Shown here in pieces: positions 44,883-56,342 of a stretch of 64,000 nucleotides of DNA. The first letter of the stretch is position 1, and each line of letters opens with the position of its first letter. The position numbers and the translations under genes are program-made. The stretch is from Tupaia tana. Its lineage: Eukaryota; Chordata; Mammalia; Scandentia; Tupaiidae. The notes beneath the pieces are model-generated. The model saw nothing but the letters and a program-made list of their open reading frames with translations, made no database searches and had not been told where the DNA came from. The stretch lies in assembly GCA_026018925.1 (NCBI GenBank), contig JAKSZU010000004.1, positions 35,855,233-35,919,232 on the forward strand, written 5' to 3'.

Positions 44883-45090
44883 TCCCCGATGTCCACATGT
44901 GTCTTGAATCTACATAAACAACCAAATTCTCCTAGTGTCTTCTTTCATCATCCTGGTGCTATAAAGGGATGTGGTAGGGAAAATAAATCCTGTTGGGTGT
45001 TAATCACTTACAGTTAGAGCATTCCTAACCAATTGCACCTAAATTAAAAACTATTTGGAACTTACTGCAAAAATTAGGAGACAGATTTTT

Positions 45091-45349
45091 TTTTTAATTT
45101 TGGAGAGGTTTTCGCTATAGGGCGCGTGCGCTCGCCAGACAGACAGAGAGACAGAGAGACAGAAAGTAAGAAATCACCCCCCAGGGGGGATGGTCACGCC
45201 GCAATCCCTTCTCCATTCTCCTCTCGGGATCTTGGGCACACATGCACACACGCCCGGCGTGAGTTTTAAGCCACCGGGTCCGGGACGCGAACCACGGTCG
45301 ACTACGTGGGAGTCCAGCGACATAGCCATTATGCTAACTGCTGGTTCCC
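45091..45349 (-). mobile_element. Young long-type SINE, variant B box
   Basis: The best preserved copy: gggcgcgtgcgctcgccaga, intact CpGs and B-box region GGTTCGCGTCC. Perfect 15-bp TSD aggagacagattttt at 45076-45090 and 45350-45364. Confidence 0.97.
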
Positions 45350-45364
45350 AGGAGACAGATTTTT

Positions 45365-45814
45365 AGTGGTAAATGCAGAAGTACCTAAAGGCTTACACTC
45401 AGAACTCCCATTAGCAATAATGGCAGTTATTCCTACTCGGCCCACCGAGAGATGAGAGTTGAATGTGATCCATAATCTATCTTACTTAATGTCACCAGTT
45501 TCCCTATAGCCCCTTCAAACAATCAGACGCCAGTTAAATGTCGTAAATGGAACTAATAGCAATGAGTTAGGAGAATATTGACGATTTATTTCAATGAAGC
45601 TTTCCAACATGAGAAGCATATAGATATTTCAAAATCTTGATGCGCCTGTGCACTTTTGTTGTGTTTTGCTCCTTTAAGGAAGAAAGCAATCCTTTTATGA
45701 TAAGAAGGTACTAGAAAAGATAATATATATGAATACACCAGCTAAACTATTTTCCCTAATTCTTGGATTTTTGTTGTGATATAAAAACATATTACATTTC
45801 TTGAGCCTTTTAAA
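45365..45814. other. Unique sequence, nothing recognised
   Basis: No feature recognised. Confidence 0.4.
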
Positions 45815-45980
45815 ATGTTTTACATTTAATTTATCATTATTATTTTAAAATTTGCTACAGGGCACCCTTGCTGACCAGAAAAAGACAGAGGGGAGGGGGA
45901 TATGAGTCCTGCCAGGTCGAGACTCAAACTGTGGTTGGTCAGGTGGGAATCCAGCACCTCAACCACCAGGCCCTCCACAG
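45815..45980 (-). mobile_element. Short-type SINE, diverged
   Basis: AT tail, aaaatttgctacagggcacc, head with caggtgggaatccagcacct. Confidence 0.78.
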
Positions 45981-46189
45981 GTGCCTTGTTGAGCCTTTCA
46001 CAGATTAGAAAATCTTTCACATTGTCTTGCGTTGAGCTTACAAGAAATGAATGAACAAAAGAAAAGTGACATGGAGCTCTTTTTTTTTCTTTCCTTCAAA
46101 ATAATCACTGAAGATACCCTTTAGACAGTCACATACCATGATGTGTGGTCAGAATTTTTCCAATCACAAAATATCACTTCTCTCTCTCT

Positions 46190-46465
46190 CTTTTTTTTTT
46201 TTTTTTTTTTTTTTTGGGAGAGGTTTTCGCTATAGGGTGCCTGCGCTCGCCAGACAGACAGAGACAGAGAGACAGAAAGTGAGAAATCACCCCCCCAGGG
46301 GGAATGGCCACACCGCAATCCCTTCTCCTCCATTCTCCTCTCGGGATCTTGGGCACGCACGCACATGTGCCCGGTGTGAGTTTTAAGCCACCGGGTCCGG
46401 GACGCAAACCGCGGTCGACTCCATGGGAGTCCAACGACATAGCCATTACGCTAACTGCTGGTCCC
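46190..46465 (-). mobile_element. Young long-type SINE, variant B box
   Basis: Tail of about 28 T and B-box region GGTTTGCGTCC. Head ends ctaactgctggtccc. Flanking tctctctctct / tctctctctt may be the TSD. Confidence 0.94.
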
Positions 46466-46649
46466 TCTCTCTTATTCCTACCCCACATTCATTCAGATAT
46501 TAATCCTGTCACATCATTTAAGTATCTGATATCTGCCTCGTTCCTTCTAATGCCACATTCCCACCCTGGTTAAGGTTCCTTTAAAGCAGACCCAAACTGA
46601 AGAAGTCTTCCTAGTTGCTTTTCTTTAAGTCTTATGATACTTTGGTCCA

Positions 46650-46837
46650 TCTTTTTTTTTTTTTTTTTTTAAAGAATTATTTTACTTAACTGTATTTTAT
46701 TTATTTATTTATTTTTTACTTGACCAGAGAGGTACAGAGTGAGAAAGTGATAAAGCAAGTCGCCAGGTCCAGGACTCGAACCATAGTTGGCCATGTGGGA
46801 ATTCAGCATCCTTAACCACCATGCCACCTGCCAGCCC
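46650..46837 (-). mobile_element. Short-type SINE
   Basis: Long T tail and head ending ccacctgccagccca. TSD actttggtccatc / actttagtccatc. Confidence 0.93.
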
Positions 46838-47237
46838 ACTTTAGTCCATCCTGCACTTTTTATATTGTATAGAATGTCAAAGTTTGGAGGGCATAAGGTA
46901 TGCCATATACTTCCCTGGATTGTAGCTACAAGGGACCGCATTTTCTGAGCCAAAAGCTATACATGTCATCTGATCATTACGTTTATAGAGAAAAGGAAAA
47001 ATAAATCTAAAATTGAACTTTCCCCTTAACATCTGTGGCTCTTGCATCTTGCAAAATGTATTCTGCATTATATAAATATAAGACATATGGGTTGATTGAT
47101 GGGGGGATTACTGAGTCTGCCTGGAACAGAGATTGTAAATTGGTAGACTGAAGATTGAATAGAGCTAATGGTGATTTTTTTCCACCAGCACATTTTTAAA
47201 AAAAATTGGTTTGCCAACATTTAAAAATGGCTGATTT
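46838..47237. other. Unique sequence, nothing recognised
   Basis: No feature recognised. Confidence 0.4.
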
Positions 47238-47472
47238 GGGGCCAGCAGGCAGCGTGGTGGGTAAGGTGCTGGACTTCCACATTGCCTACTGCAGTACAAA
47301 TCCTGGAGCTGGTGGCTTTAACAATCACTCTGAACATGTGTGCATGCAAAATCCCAAGAGGAGAATGGAGGAGAAAGGAAGGTGGCATGACCATCCCCCA
47401 AGGATGATTTCTCACTTTTCTTCTTGCTCTTTCTCTGACAAGTGCATGCACCCTGTGGCAAAAACCTTTAAA
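47238..47472 (+). mobile_element. Middle-type SINE
   Basis: Head ggggccagcaggcagcgtgg, linker tggctttaacaatcactctg, body and caccctgtggcaaaaacc end. Confidence 0.9.
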
Positions 47473-47981
47473 CAGAAATTGCTTTCACATAAAAATCAAA
47501 CTACTCTTGAGAAATCTTCAGATCTAAAAAACACTGATTTTAGAAATCAGCTTAAGCTAAAGTTGGGAACATAAAACTGAAAACCCAGACAGGGTCACAG
47601 TTTCAGTATGATTTACAGGAAAGAAACTTGTGGCACAAAAAGGGACAACAAGGAAACTTGCCCTTCTGTCCCTTGGCACCTGGTAGAGGAAATATACCTA
47701 TTTACTGTTTTTACAATTTATGTACAGAGCTCTTATTCCACCCCACACGTGAAGTCACAAGCCAATGCACACTACTTACATTGTTAAAAACAAAAACAAG
47801 CAGAGGTATAATTTGGTCCTGGTAAGCGTATCCCATGCAAATAGAAAAAGTAAATACGAACGGATTCTGGATGAATGCAACTTCAATCTAGGCCTCAAAG
47901 AATCTCTACAGATAAAATCCCAAAAATACAAACTTGAAGTCAAAATCTATAAAACACATAATGGGGTATAACGACTAAAAA
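47473..47981. other. Unique sequence, nothing recognised
   Basis: No feature recognised. Confidence 0.4.
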
Positions 47982-47991
47982 CCAGTGGTGA

Positions 47992-48190
47992 GGAACCAGC
48001 AGTTAGCATAATGGTTATGTCACTGAACTCCCATGTGGTCGACCGTGGTTCGAGTCCTAGACCTGGTGGCCAACCCCCCCCACCCCACCCGTGGGGGGGG
48101 GTGATTTCTCGCTTTCTGTCTGTCTCTCTCTGTCTCTCTGGTGAGCACACGCACCCTGTAACAAAAACCCCTGAAAAAAAAAAAAAAAAG
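47992..48190 (+). mobile_element. Long-type SINE with internal deletion
   Basis: Head and tail complete, but about 70-90 bp of the centre is replaced by a C/G-rich join (48074-48102). TSD ccagtggtga at 47982-47991 and 48191-48200. Confidence 0.93.
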
Positions 48191-48429
48191 CCAGTGGTGA
48201 CAGATGGCAAAACTCACACTGAAATCTTCAGATATGGAACGACGACACACCAAATATAAAGTAAGAGCGTTTAATATTAACCCACTCAACAAATACTATT
48301 TGATTATCTTTTATTTACCAAGTTCTCTTTTAAGCTCCGAGGATAAAATGGCTAACAAAATAACCACCCTGCTTCTCCAGAAGGTTCCATTTTAAGAGGG
48401 AGAGACGATTACTTAATAAAATGCATAGT

Positions 48430-48524
48430 GGGGCCAGCAGGTGGCATAGTGGTTAAGGTGCTAGACTATGAAATAGCCAACTGCAGTTCAAGTCCTAGAC
48501 CCGGTGGCTTGAAACTCATGGCAA

Positions 48525-48558
<34 letters not shown>

Positions 48559-48716
48559 CCAAAATTCCAAGAGAAGAATGAGAATGAAGAGAATGGATTG
48601 TAGCATGGCCATTCCACCAGGGGGATGATTTCATGCTTTCGGTCTCTGTTCCTCTGTCTCTCTGGTGAGCACACATGCCATATAGCAAAAATCTCTACAA
48701 ATAAACTAAACTAAAA
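48430..48716 (+). mobile_element. Long/middle-type SINE with (GT)n
   Basis: Head gtggggccagcaggtggcat, linker cttgaaactcatggc, (GT)15 at 48527-48556, end at catatagcaaaaatctct. Confidence 0.9.
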
Positions 48717-49138
48717 TATCTAGTATGGTAGGTACTAAAAAAATTAAAAATCAAGGAGAGGGTTGGAATATCATAGTACAGTACATTGGGCTCTCCTTAG
48801 AGCCACACTGGGTTAGCTTTGGGCATGAGAGCTGGCTTGGGAGCCTGGGGCTGCTTCTGTGACTCACATAAACAAAGACAGTTCTGTAACTGGATTATAA
48901 GGTCACAAGGCAGGTAGTGGCAAGGCTGTGGGTTCGTAGTGGCAGGAGGAGATGCAAACCGGGTGCCAGGCACCCTCTTCATTCCTGAAAAGGTTTATAT
49001 GAGAGGCAGGGAAAAAACATTTTTATCTGAAGTTCAGGTCACGCCAGGGACACCTCTTCATGGTTCCCATGATGAAGGCCAAAGTCTAGGGGAGAGAACA
49101 TCTCACCCTTACAACTTTAGCTTCAAGCAACAGAAGTA
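48717..49138. other. Unique sequence, nothing recognised
   Basis: No feature recognised. Confidence 0.4.
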
Positions 49139-49322
49139 GGGGCCCAGCAGTGGTAGTACATGCGGGCTGACACTTCCCTGAAGGTTGAGGCCACCTGGGA
49201 GTCCCAGATTAGATTCCTAGCCCACTCTAAATACTGGGTGTGGTGCTGCCCCTGTAGTCCTAGCTACTCAAGAGGCTGAGGCAGGGAGATTGCAACTTAT
49301 CAGGACTCTGTCTTAAAAGAGA
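49139..49322 (+). mobile_element. Composite tRNA-like/7SL SINE
   Basis: tRNA-like part ggggcccagcagtggtagta, then 7SL-like actgggtgtggtgctgcccc, tgtagtcctagctactcaag, aggctgaggcagggagattg. It ends in A-rich DNA. Confidence 0.8.
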
Positions 49323-49452
49323 AATATAAGCCTATAAATAAGAGCAAAATACAAGAGCCTATATAAAACTTTCCAAACAAATCTGCAATAGAATTTCCAT
49401 TTGGGGGGGTGGAGGTGGGAGGCAATAGAAATTAAATACCTAAAGGTATTTA

Positions 49453-49863
49453 GGGACCAGCAGGTGGCCTGGTGGTTAAGGCACTGGACTCCCACATGGC
49501 CATCTGTGATTTGAGTCCCAGACCTGTCAGCTTGCTTTCTTTTCTTTTCTTTTATTCCTTCTTTTTTTTTTTTTTTTTGGAGAGGTTTTTGCTACAGGGC
49601 GGGTGCACTCGCCAGAGAGACAGAGAGACAGAAAGCGAGAAATCATTCCCCAGGGGGTATGGTCATGCCGTAATCCCTTCTCCTCCATTCTCCTCTCAGG
49701 ATCTTAGGTACACACGCACACGAGCCTGGCGAGAGTATAAGCCACTGGATCTGGGACTTGAACCGTGGTCGAATACATGGGAGTTCAGCAACATAGCCAT
49801 TACGCTAACTGCTGGTCCCTCAACTTGCTTTCTCACTTTGCTTCTCTTTCTCTCCCTTTGCCC

Positions 49864-49918
<55 letters not shown>

Positions 49919-49975
49919 AAGTGCAAATGACCTATAACAAATTAAATAATAAGTTTCTTTAAATAATTTTTTTTA
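49453..49975 (+). mobile_element. Short-type SINE split by a long-type SINE
   Basis: Outer element pieces 49453-49540 and 49819-49975. The CT part is a long (CT)n at about 49866-49917. agcttgctttct / aacttgctttct bracket the inner element as TSD. Confidence 0.9.
49541..49818 (-). mobile_element. Long-type SINE nested in a SINE
   Basis: Tail ttttcttttcttttattcc and T run. Head ends ctaactgctggtccct. Confidence 0.93.
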
Positions 49976-50454
49976 AAAAAGGTATTGCATACGGTGAAGA
50001 AAGAAAATACAAACTGAAAGTCAAACCCTAAAAACTATCTTAAAAGCAATCTAAAGCGTATAAAACAATACAAAATATAAATCACAGGTTAGAAGACTTA
50101 GTTGAATAAAGCCTAATAATATACATGTAATCAGAAGTCTCCAAGGAGATTGGGAAAATAAGGGAGAGGAAATATAAAAGAAATAATTGCTGAGAATTTC
50201 CTAGAGTTGGTCACTGTAGGTATGTGAGTTCTCGACCATTCATACCAAAGTAAAAGTTTTTCTGAAATCGCCTTTTAGAAATATGTCTTTCACTGAATAC
50301 TACTTCCCAGTTTACAAAGCTCTTTCACATGATAAAAATCTATGCAATATATTTTTAGACTTATTGGAATTCTTGAATTTGTTTCCCTGATAGGAAACTG
50401 AAGTAATCTCTGGGCCTGTGTCAGAGAAAGGGAAAATGTTTCATTTATTTATTT
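49976..50454. other. Unique sequence, nothing recognised
   Basis: No feature recognised. Confidence 0.4.
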
Positions 50455-50549
50455 TTTAGGTTTTTGCCATGCTGCAATTCCTTCTCCATTCTCCTATTGG
50501 GATTTTGGGCATGCACACACATGTGCTCAGTGTAACTTTTTTTTTCTTT

Positions 50550-50617
<68 letters not shown>

Positions 50618-50960
50618 TTATAGAGATATTTGCTATAGGGTGCGTGTGCTCACCAGAAAGAGACAGAAGGTGAGAAATCCCCCCGGGGGTGTTGGGGCAG
50701 GGGGCAGTGGCCATGCCACAATCCCTTCTTCTCCATTCTCCTCTCAGGATTTTGGGCATGCATGCACATGCACTGGGGTGAGTTTCAAGCCACCGGGTCT
50801 GGGACTTGAACCATGGTTGCTGATATGGGAGTCCAGCAATGTGACCATTACATCGCCATCTGTTGATTCCAACCCAGTGTAGTTTTTAAGCTGCTGGGTT
50901 TACAACTGGAACTGTAGTCTCCCATGTGGCAGTCTAGCACCTTAACCACCTGCTGGCCCT
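50455..50960 (-). mobile_element. Middle-type SINE split by a long-type SINE
   Basis: Outer pieces 50455-50536 and 50871-50960. The TSD is ctcagtgtaacttttt / acccagtgtagttttt, in the same internal linker used by the insertion near 26.1 kb. Confidence 0.82.
50537..50870 (-). mobile_element. Long-type SINE with (TTTC)n tail
   Basis: The A tail has become a (CTTT)n array of about 17 units (50550-50619). Body and head follow, ending ccatctgttgattcc. Confidence 0.9.
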
Positions 50961-51179
50961 GAGAAACCGTTTTTTGATGGCCAAATTTACTAATGACAGC
51001 TATAACACCTTCTTAAGTGTAAGGGACATGGTCACTACTACAACTGAAGCTGGGTCGATTCTTTGCAGCTTTCATTTCAACACTGTTTAGAGATACTTCC
51101 TTTGCAAAATTTCCCATTGTTTTCTCTCTCCAGAACGATTTTGGGGGTCCCCTGCAGATAACGCTTTCAAAGTGAGTTA

Positions 51180-51670
51180 AGTGGTGGGATCCAATTTCCT
51201 CACGACTTCGAAGTCCCTATAATCACTTCTACTTGCTTTATGAACAAAGCCCAAACCTCAGCATGACATAATAGGCTATTTCTTTCCCCTGTGTGACCGC
51301 CTTCCTTCTCAGCACTACTTTCAGTACAAGCACAAGACAACTCACAATTTCCCCAAATACATGAACACATACCAGGCCCTCAGGCAGCATGTTTCTGCAC
51401 AGGAAATTCTCTTTGGCTTTACCCCTGTCTTTCCCATTCCTCTCTAATGCTCTCAAACGCTTCTACCTAAAATCTGTGGGTCTCAAGAAAGTCTACTGTT
51501 CCTTCAGGACCCTCCTCAAACTGGCCACCTGACTGCCACAGCCTTCTCTAACAGCACTAATGGCATCTCTTACAGCTACATTGTATTTATTCACCTCTGC
51601 TACAGTGCATCAGTGTCTATCTCCTGGCAGGTCTTGCATATGATGGGTGCTCCATAAATTTTTAAATTAA
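51180..51670 (+). repeat. L2 3' region
   Basis: L2 3' order: aaagcccaaacctcagcatg, then agtctactgttccttcagga, then ctactgcaca-like text (tgctacagtgcatcagtgtc) and atgggtgctccataaatttt. Confidence 0.65.
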
Positions 51671-51720
51671 TGATTTACAAAGTCTGAGAAAACACTGGGG
51701 GAAATAATAAAGCTATAGAA

Positions 51721-51892
51721 GGGCTGACAGATGGTGTGGTGGTTAAGGATGCTGGACTCCCACATGGCCAACCACAGTTCAGGTCCCAGACCTGGAAGCT
51801 TGCCTTCTCACTTTTCCTTCTCTCGCCCTGTTCCTCTCTGGAAATTAAAATTAAAATAAATAAAAAATAATAAAGTTAAATAATAAAAAAAC
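51721..51892 (+). mobile_element. Short-type SINE
   Basis: Head gggctgacagatggtgtggt, B box cagttcaggtccca, CT-rich DNA, long AT tail. Confidence 0.92.
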
Positions 51893-52150
51893 TTTTTTTG
51901 GAGAGGTTTTTGCTATAGGGCACGTGCACTTACTAGGAAGACAGAGAGAGACAGAGAGACAGAAAGCGAGAAATCACCCCCCGGGGGGGATGGTCACACC
52001 ACAATCCCTTCTCCTCCATTCTCCTCTTGGGATCTTGGGCATGCACGCACATGCGCCTGGCGTGAGTTAAGCCACCGGGTCCAGGACTCAAACCATGGTT
52101 GACTACAGGGGAGTCCAGCAACATAGCCATTACACTAACTGCTGGTCCCA
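51893..52150 (-). mobile_element. Long-type SINE, tail to tail with the previous
   Basis: Inserted into the tail of the short-type copy. TSD ataaaaaaactttt / ataaaaaactttt. Head ends ctaactgctggtccc. Confidence 0.93.
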
Positions 52151-52189
52151 TAAAAAACTTTTTAAAAGGCCACTATAGAGCAATCCTAA

Positions 52190-52470
52190 TCCCTGGAACC
52201 ACCAATACCACCTCTAGGAAATTTACTCATGTAAATTAAAAATGTTCAAAGATTTAGCTACAAGGTTATACATTCCAATGCTGTTTAAATACCAAAATTC
52301 TGGACACAACTTAAAGTCCTTCAATAGGGCTTTGGCCAAATTACTGTAAAATAAAATACTAAATAGCCATTTGAAAACATGGACAAAAAAATACTTAGTG
52401 GTATGTTATATTTTGTGCAAGGAAAAAAGGTTAGCATTGTGTTTTCATGCTATGCAACAAACTGTTTTGT
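52190..52470 (+). mobile_element. L1M 3' end fragment
   Basis: ataccacctctaggaaattt, then tccaatgctgtttaaatacc, then aacttaaagtccttcaatag resemble L1 3' DNA. Confidence 0.65.
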
Positions 52471-52622
52471 TTTTTTTTTCCCCATAGATTCTGGAAAAAA
52501 ATCCAACTTTTCTCCAATGAGTAATAATTATTCTTGTAATTTTTAAAAAGGTTTTTGTTTCTAAGAGTCCTTCCTTTCATGCTCCCATGTCCCTTTGGAG
52601 CTCTAAAGACATTCATATTCCC

Positions 52623-52881
52623 GGGATCAGGAGTTAGTGTAATGGCTATGTTGCTGGACTCCCATGTAGTTGACCGCGGTTTGAGTCCCCGATCCGGTGG
52701 CTTAAACTCACACCAGGCTCGTGTGCCTGCGTGCCTAAGATCCCAGAGGAGAATGGAGGAGAAGGGATTCCGGAGTGGCTATCCCCCCTGGGGGGTGATT
52801 TCTCGCTTTCTGTCTCTCTGTCTGTCTCTCTGGGGAGCACACGTGCCCTATAGCAAAAAACTCTCTCTCTCACACACACAC
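52623..52881 (+). mobile_element. Long-type SINE, 18-bp TSD
   Basis: Complete copy whose tail is (CT)n(CA)n instead of A. Perfect TSD aaagacattcatattccc at 52605-52622 and 52882-52899. Confidence 0.95.
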
Positions 52882-52899
52882 AAAGACATTCATATTCCC

Positions 52900-53269
52900 A
52901 TCATTCCAGGGTGCCCAAGGGAAAGGCTTGTCCAGATAGTTTAGCCTCAAGTCACACAATGGAGCCTTGGAAGGGAAAAACATCTGCTCTGCTGAGCACT
53001 AATTACTAAAACCCAAGCGAACGGAGTAGATCATTCCCAATAAATAGTTCATGACGTTAGAAAATTTCCATCAGTCTATTTCACTCGTCAAGATCAACTC
53101 TCAAAATTCTGTGCCAACCCTGGAGTGATCTGCCAGAGACCATCTCTGTCTCATTCAAGCGAGAGAATCCCGAAGCCAGCATATACCTTCTTACCCTAAC
53201 TTAGTCACAGGGACATTCCACAGCCTGCACCACACGTTTATCTTTTACTGGGCTGCAGCTGTCCCCTGA
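52900..53269. other. Unique sequence before CpG island 2
   Basis: No feature recognised. Confidence 0.4.
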
Positions 53270-53469
53270 GTCACCAAAAGGCACCCAAGCCCCGCCAGCA
53301 GGCAGGCCGCCAGGAGGGCTGGCCACGCGCCTCACGAGCTGGGTCCCCCTGTCCCTTAGTGCATGCAGGCGGCTAAGCGCGGTGACTCGACTTCCTCTGC
53401 TCGCCTTCCCGGAGGTCCCCGCCCACGCCACCGCCTTCGGGTCTCTGAGGAAGTCACGTTCGGGCTTCG

Positions 53470-53770
53470 AGCTGGTCTGAAGCTTCCGGGAGGAAAAGGG
53501 GGTGCGAGGGAGAGGTGAGGTGGCAAGAGTCCTTGAGAGGAACCCGAAGAGTCCCTAACTCGGTGACTGCCACGTTAGGTGGCGATGGGAATTCAGTGAT
53601 TTTTCCCGTTGAGTGATTTCAACGGCTCCTTTGTCAACGGGTGTCGGCCGAGAAAGACTGCGCAGGTCTCTTCAATGTTAAGGAGGGTGGATGTCTAGAC
53701 GTCCCCAGGAGCGCTGCAAAAGGAAGACTGGAACGGCATAGACGGAGGGTCCCCGAGGGTCGGCACTCAG
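53470..53770 (+). other. Candidate noncoding first exon, plus strand
   Basis: cggcactcag|GTAAAC at 53770/53771 is a good splice donor inside CpG island 2, so a rightward transcript could start upstream. The 5' limit is arbitrary and no coding frame is recognised. Confidence 0.25.
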
Positions 53771-54089
53771 GTAAACACCGCCGTGTTTCGTGCTCCAGCA
53801 ACCCTTTATGCTGGGTGTCCCTGATCGCAAGAAAGATTGAAAATAGGTGCACAAGGTCTGCAAAAGTTTTCCAACTTTTTCCGCCTCACAATAAACAAAG
53901 CATGTGTTTTTTACAGCACCCGCAGGCAAATGCGTGAGCCTCAGCCAGAAGCAAATGCCCGGCCGCCCTGGGCAGAAGAGGCTCCAGCTCGCCCCTCTCC
54001 TGTCCCCCCTGTGACCTGTCCGCAGCTCACTGAAAGGAAAAACCTGCGAGGTGGCTGAGCCAACGGAACTAGGTGTCGGGGCACACCTG

Positions 54090-54200
54090 GGTTTGATTCG
54101 CCGCTGCGCCTTCTGTCGGACTTTAAGCAAGTCGCTTCATCTTTCTGAGCCTGTTTCCTCACTCCCTAGTGAGACTAATAATAGTGTGCACGTCACAAGG
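54090..54200 (-). repeat. MIR
   Basis: ttaagcaagtcgcttcatct, then tctgagcctgtttcctcact, then gtgagactaataatagtg is the complement of MIR, preserved inside a CpG island. Confidence 0.75.
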
Positions 54201-55289
54201 TCGCGGCGTGAGTAATGCCTCTGACCCAACCGGGAGCCGCGCGCCCGCACTCGGGAGCGCTCAATGGAGCACGTCGGGTCCGCGACCGCAGCGCGCAGCT
54301 CCTGGGGCGTCACGCTCCGAGCGCTGCGCGCAGCTGCCCGGGCGCGAAAGGGAGGCGCTGGCGCGGCGCCTCCGCGGGGGCGCGGAGGCAGTCGGGGGAG
54401 GCTCCGGGTTTCCGCGCAGACTCCCGCGTAACCCGCCAGCTGCGTCACAGTCCGAAAGTGCAAGCCGGGCCGGCGGGGGCGGAGGCGCGGCGACGCTGGA
54501 AGCCCGGGCGCTCTTACGGAAAGTGCGAGCCCGGAGTTCCCAGTCGCGGAGGATGGGGCCAGACTTGTTTGCCGCGCCACCTCCGGCAGCGAGCGAGCTG
54601 GGGGCGCGGTTCCGGCCCGCACTCCGGCCCCTTGCTGAGTCCTGGCCAGCGCCAGCCGGCAAGGATGCACCTGTCCCGGGTCCCCGCAGAGAAGCGATGC
54701 TTTCTTGGCCTTGGGGCCAGCGGAAACCCCTTTGTCCAGCCGCGCCGGCGCGCTTTGAGCAGCATGAGGCAGCCCAGAATGCCAGACAAAAAAAAAAAAA
54801 AAAAAAAATACTGGCACGGTGGAAGCCTCCCCCGCTTCTTTCCACCTCCGGCCGCCTGCCCCGTTGCACAATTCCTACCGTGGAATTGCCGCGTGACTCG
54901 GATGGAGCCCAGATAAGTTTCCCAGGTTTCTCCAGCCGAGAAAAGAGCGTTTAGACATCCAGACCTGACCCCAGGCACCCTTTAAGTTGTACTTCTTCCA
55001 ATGATTAAGTTGCCCTTTAAAATGGAGAGACGGCTCTAACAAAGGAAGAAAATCCCACGAGCCTACTGGTTCGCCAACTGACCGCAACTGACATGTTTCT
55101 TTTCTCCTTGTACGTTTTCAGATGGCAGAAGTGCTTCCCACTGCTTTTACAGGAAAATGAGGAGTGATGCTTAAAAGCGCTGGAGTCAATCAGGAGCTCT
55201 TCACAAATCACAGTGTGACCAACACCTGGAGCGTTGTAGGTCTTGAACAACTACTGAATGAATATTTGGAGAAGGAATTTAAATGACTA

Positions 55290-55405
55290 TCTACAGACTA
55301 GTGCTTTTGTTTTGCAGATGAGGAAGCCTTAGAGGTTAAGTGACTTGACCAAAATCACCTAGCTAATTAATATGGAAAGCAGGAACAGAATCTGTCTCCG
55401 GTTTC
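55290..55405 (+). repeat. MIR fragment
   Basis: tttgcagatgaggaagcctt, then agaggttaagtgacttgacc, then aaaatcacctagctaattaa. Confidence 0.75.
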
Positions 55406-56342
55406 AACTCCAGTTATTTGCTATTATGAGGTGGATGTTTTTCTTTTCCTCTTTATGAAAATAAATAAAAAATGCCTCTGCAGTTATCTCTGCAAAGCCT
55501 TACCCCCTTCCATAGCCATCCAAAATAAACATATAAAGTATAAAATAAAACAACCACCTCCAGCCCCACGTGTGCATGTATAGATAGGCCATATTTGGCA
55601 AGGCCAAAGCAAGCAATTAGCGAAGCATTTTAGTTCCTAGTACCTTCAATTGATAGCGCTACTTAATCACATAAAATATGCAAAGACAAAAAGGAGGTGA
55701 AGGAAGAGGGAGAAGCGGAGGAGAGAATGAAACATGCCAGTGCTTCTTCAGGACGGTATGGAAGACCACCAGTTCCCACCAACCTTAACTTCTGGGTGTT
55801 GGGTGTTTCCTACAGGAGCTGCTGGATTTTTGAGCGCCCATCAGAGCTGTTCTAAGACTGGTCAGTTATTTCACTCAGGCTTGGATGAGTTTGCTGTTCA
55901 TCTTTTAGAATAGACAACCTGCAATCTGTGCAAAAATAAGGGACTTCGATGACAGCCTTGCAGTTGGCTGGACAGCTGTTTGTCTGTGAAGGATCAAGGT
56001 TGACCAAACTATACCAAATGTCTAATTTAGGGAAGAGATTTGCCAAATGAGAGATGTGGAGCTCAAAAGAATCCAAGCTGTAGGTAGCAATCATGAGCAT
56101 AATTTAATTCTTTGTGGGTTGTCAACAATGGTTTCCATGATTATTATAATACAGTCATAATCATACCATTCAAGCACAAGTTTTTATCCAAGAAGCAGCA
56201 GAGGCTTCCAGTGATGGGCAGTTCAGCAGACCAAGTTATGAAATGTCTCATTTTTAGGGCAGCCAAATATATTCTGAAATGGGACAATTCTCTTCTCTGT
56301 CTGTTATAACCCTTCTCCACCTATGATGTCTTTTTCATTTTC
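55406..56342. other. Unique sequence, nothing recognised
   Basis: No coding exon or named repeat seen. Confidence 0.4.

Larger units (their letters stand above)
53270..54960. promoter_or_regulatory. CpG island 2, probable promoter
   Basis: About 1.7 kb of CpG-rich DNA, peak density 54200-54700, lacking lineage SINEs but holding a MIR and an A run (54788-54808). The TGCGTCACAG at 54440-54449 is a CRE/AP-1-like half site. Open frames of 200-260 codons on both strands are composition artefacts as far as I can tell. The gene is not identified. Confidence 0.7.

Noticed and set aside
50545..50619. Regularly spaced repeats that might suggest an array such as CRISPR
   Set aside because: It is a (TTTC)n microsatellite derived from a SINE tail, in a eukaryotic genome.
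54137..54954. 202-261 codon frames in CpG island 2 on both strands
   Set aside because: GC-rich low-complexity translation, several overlapping frames, and one runs through the A run as poly-K. No recognisable domain.
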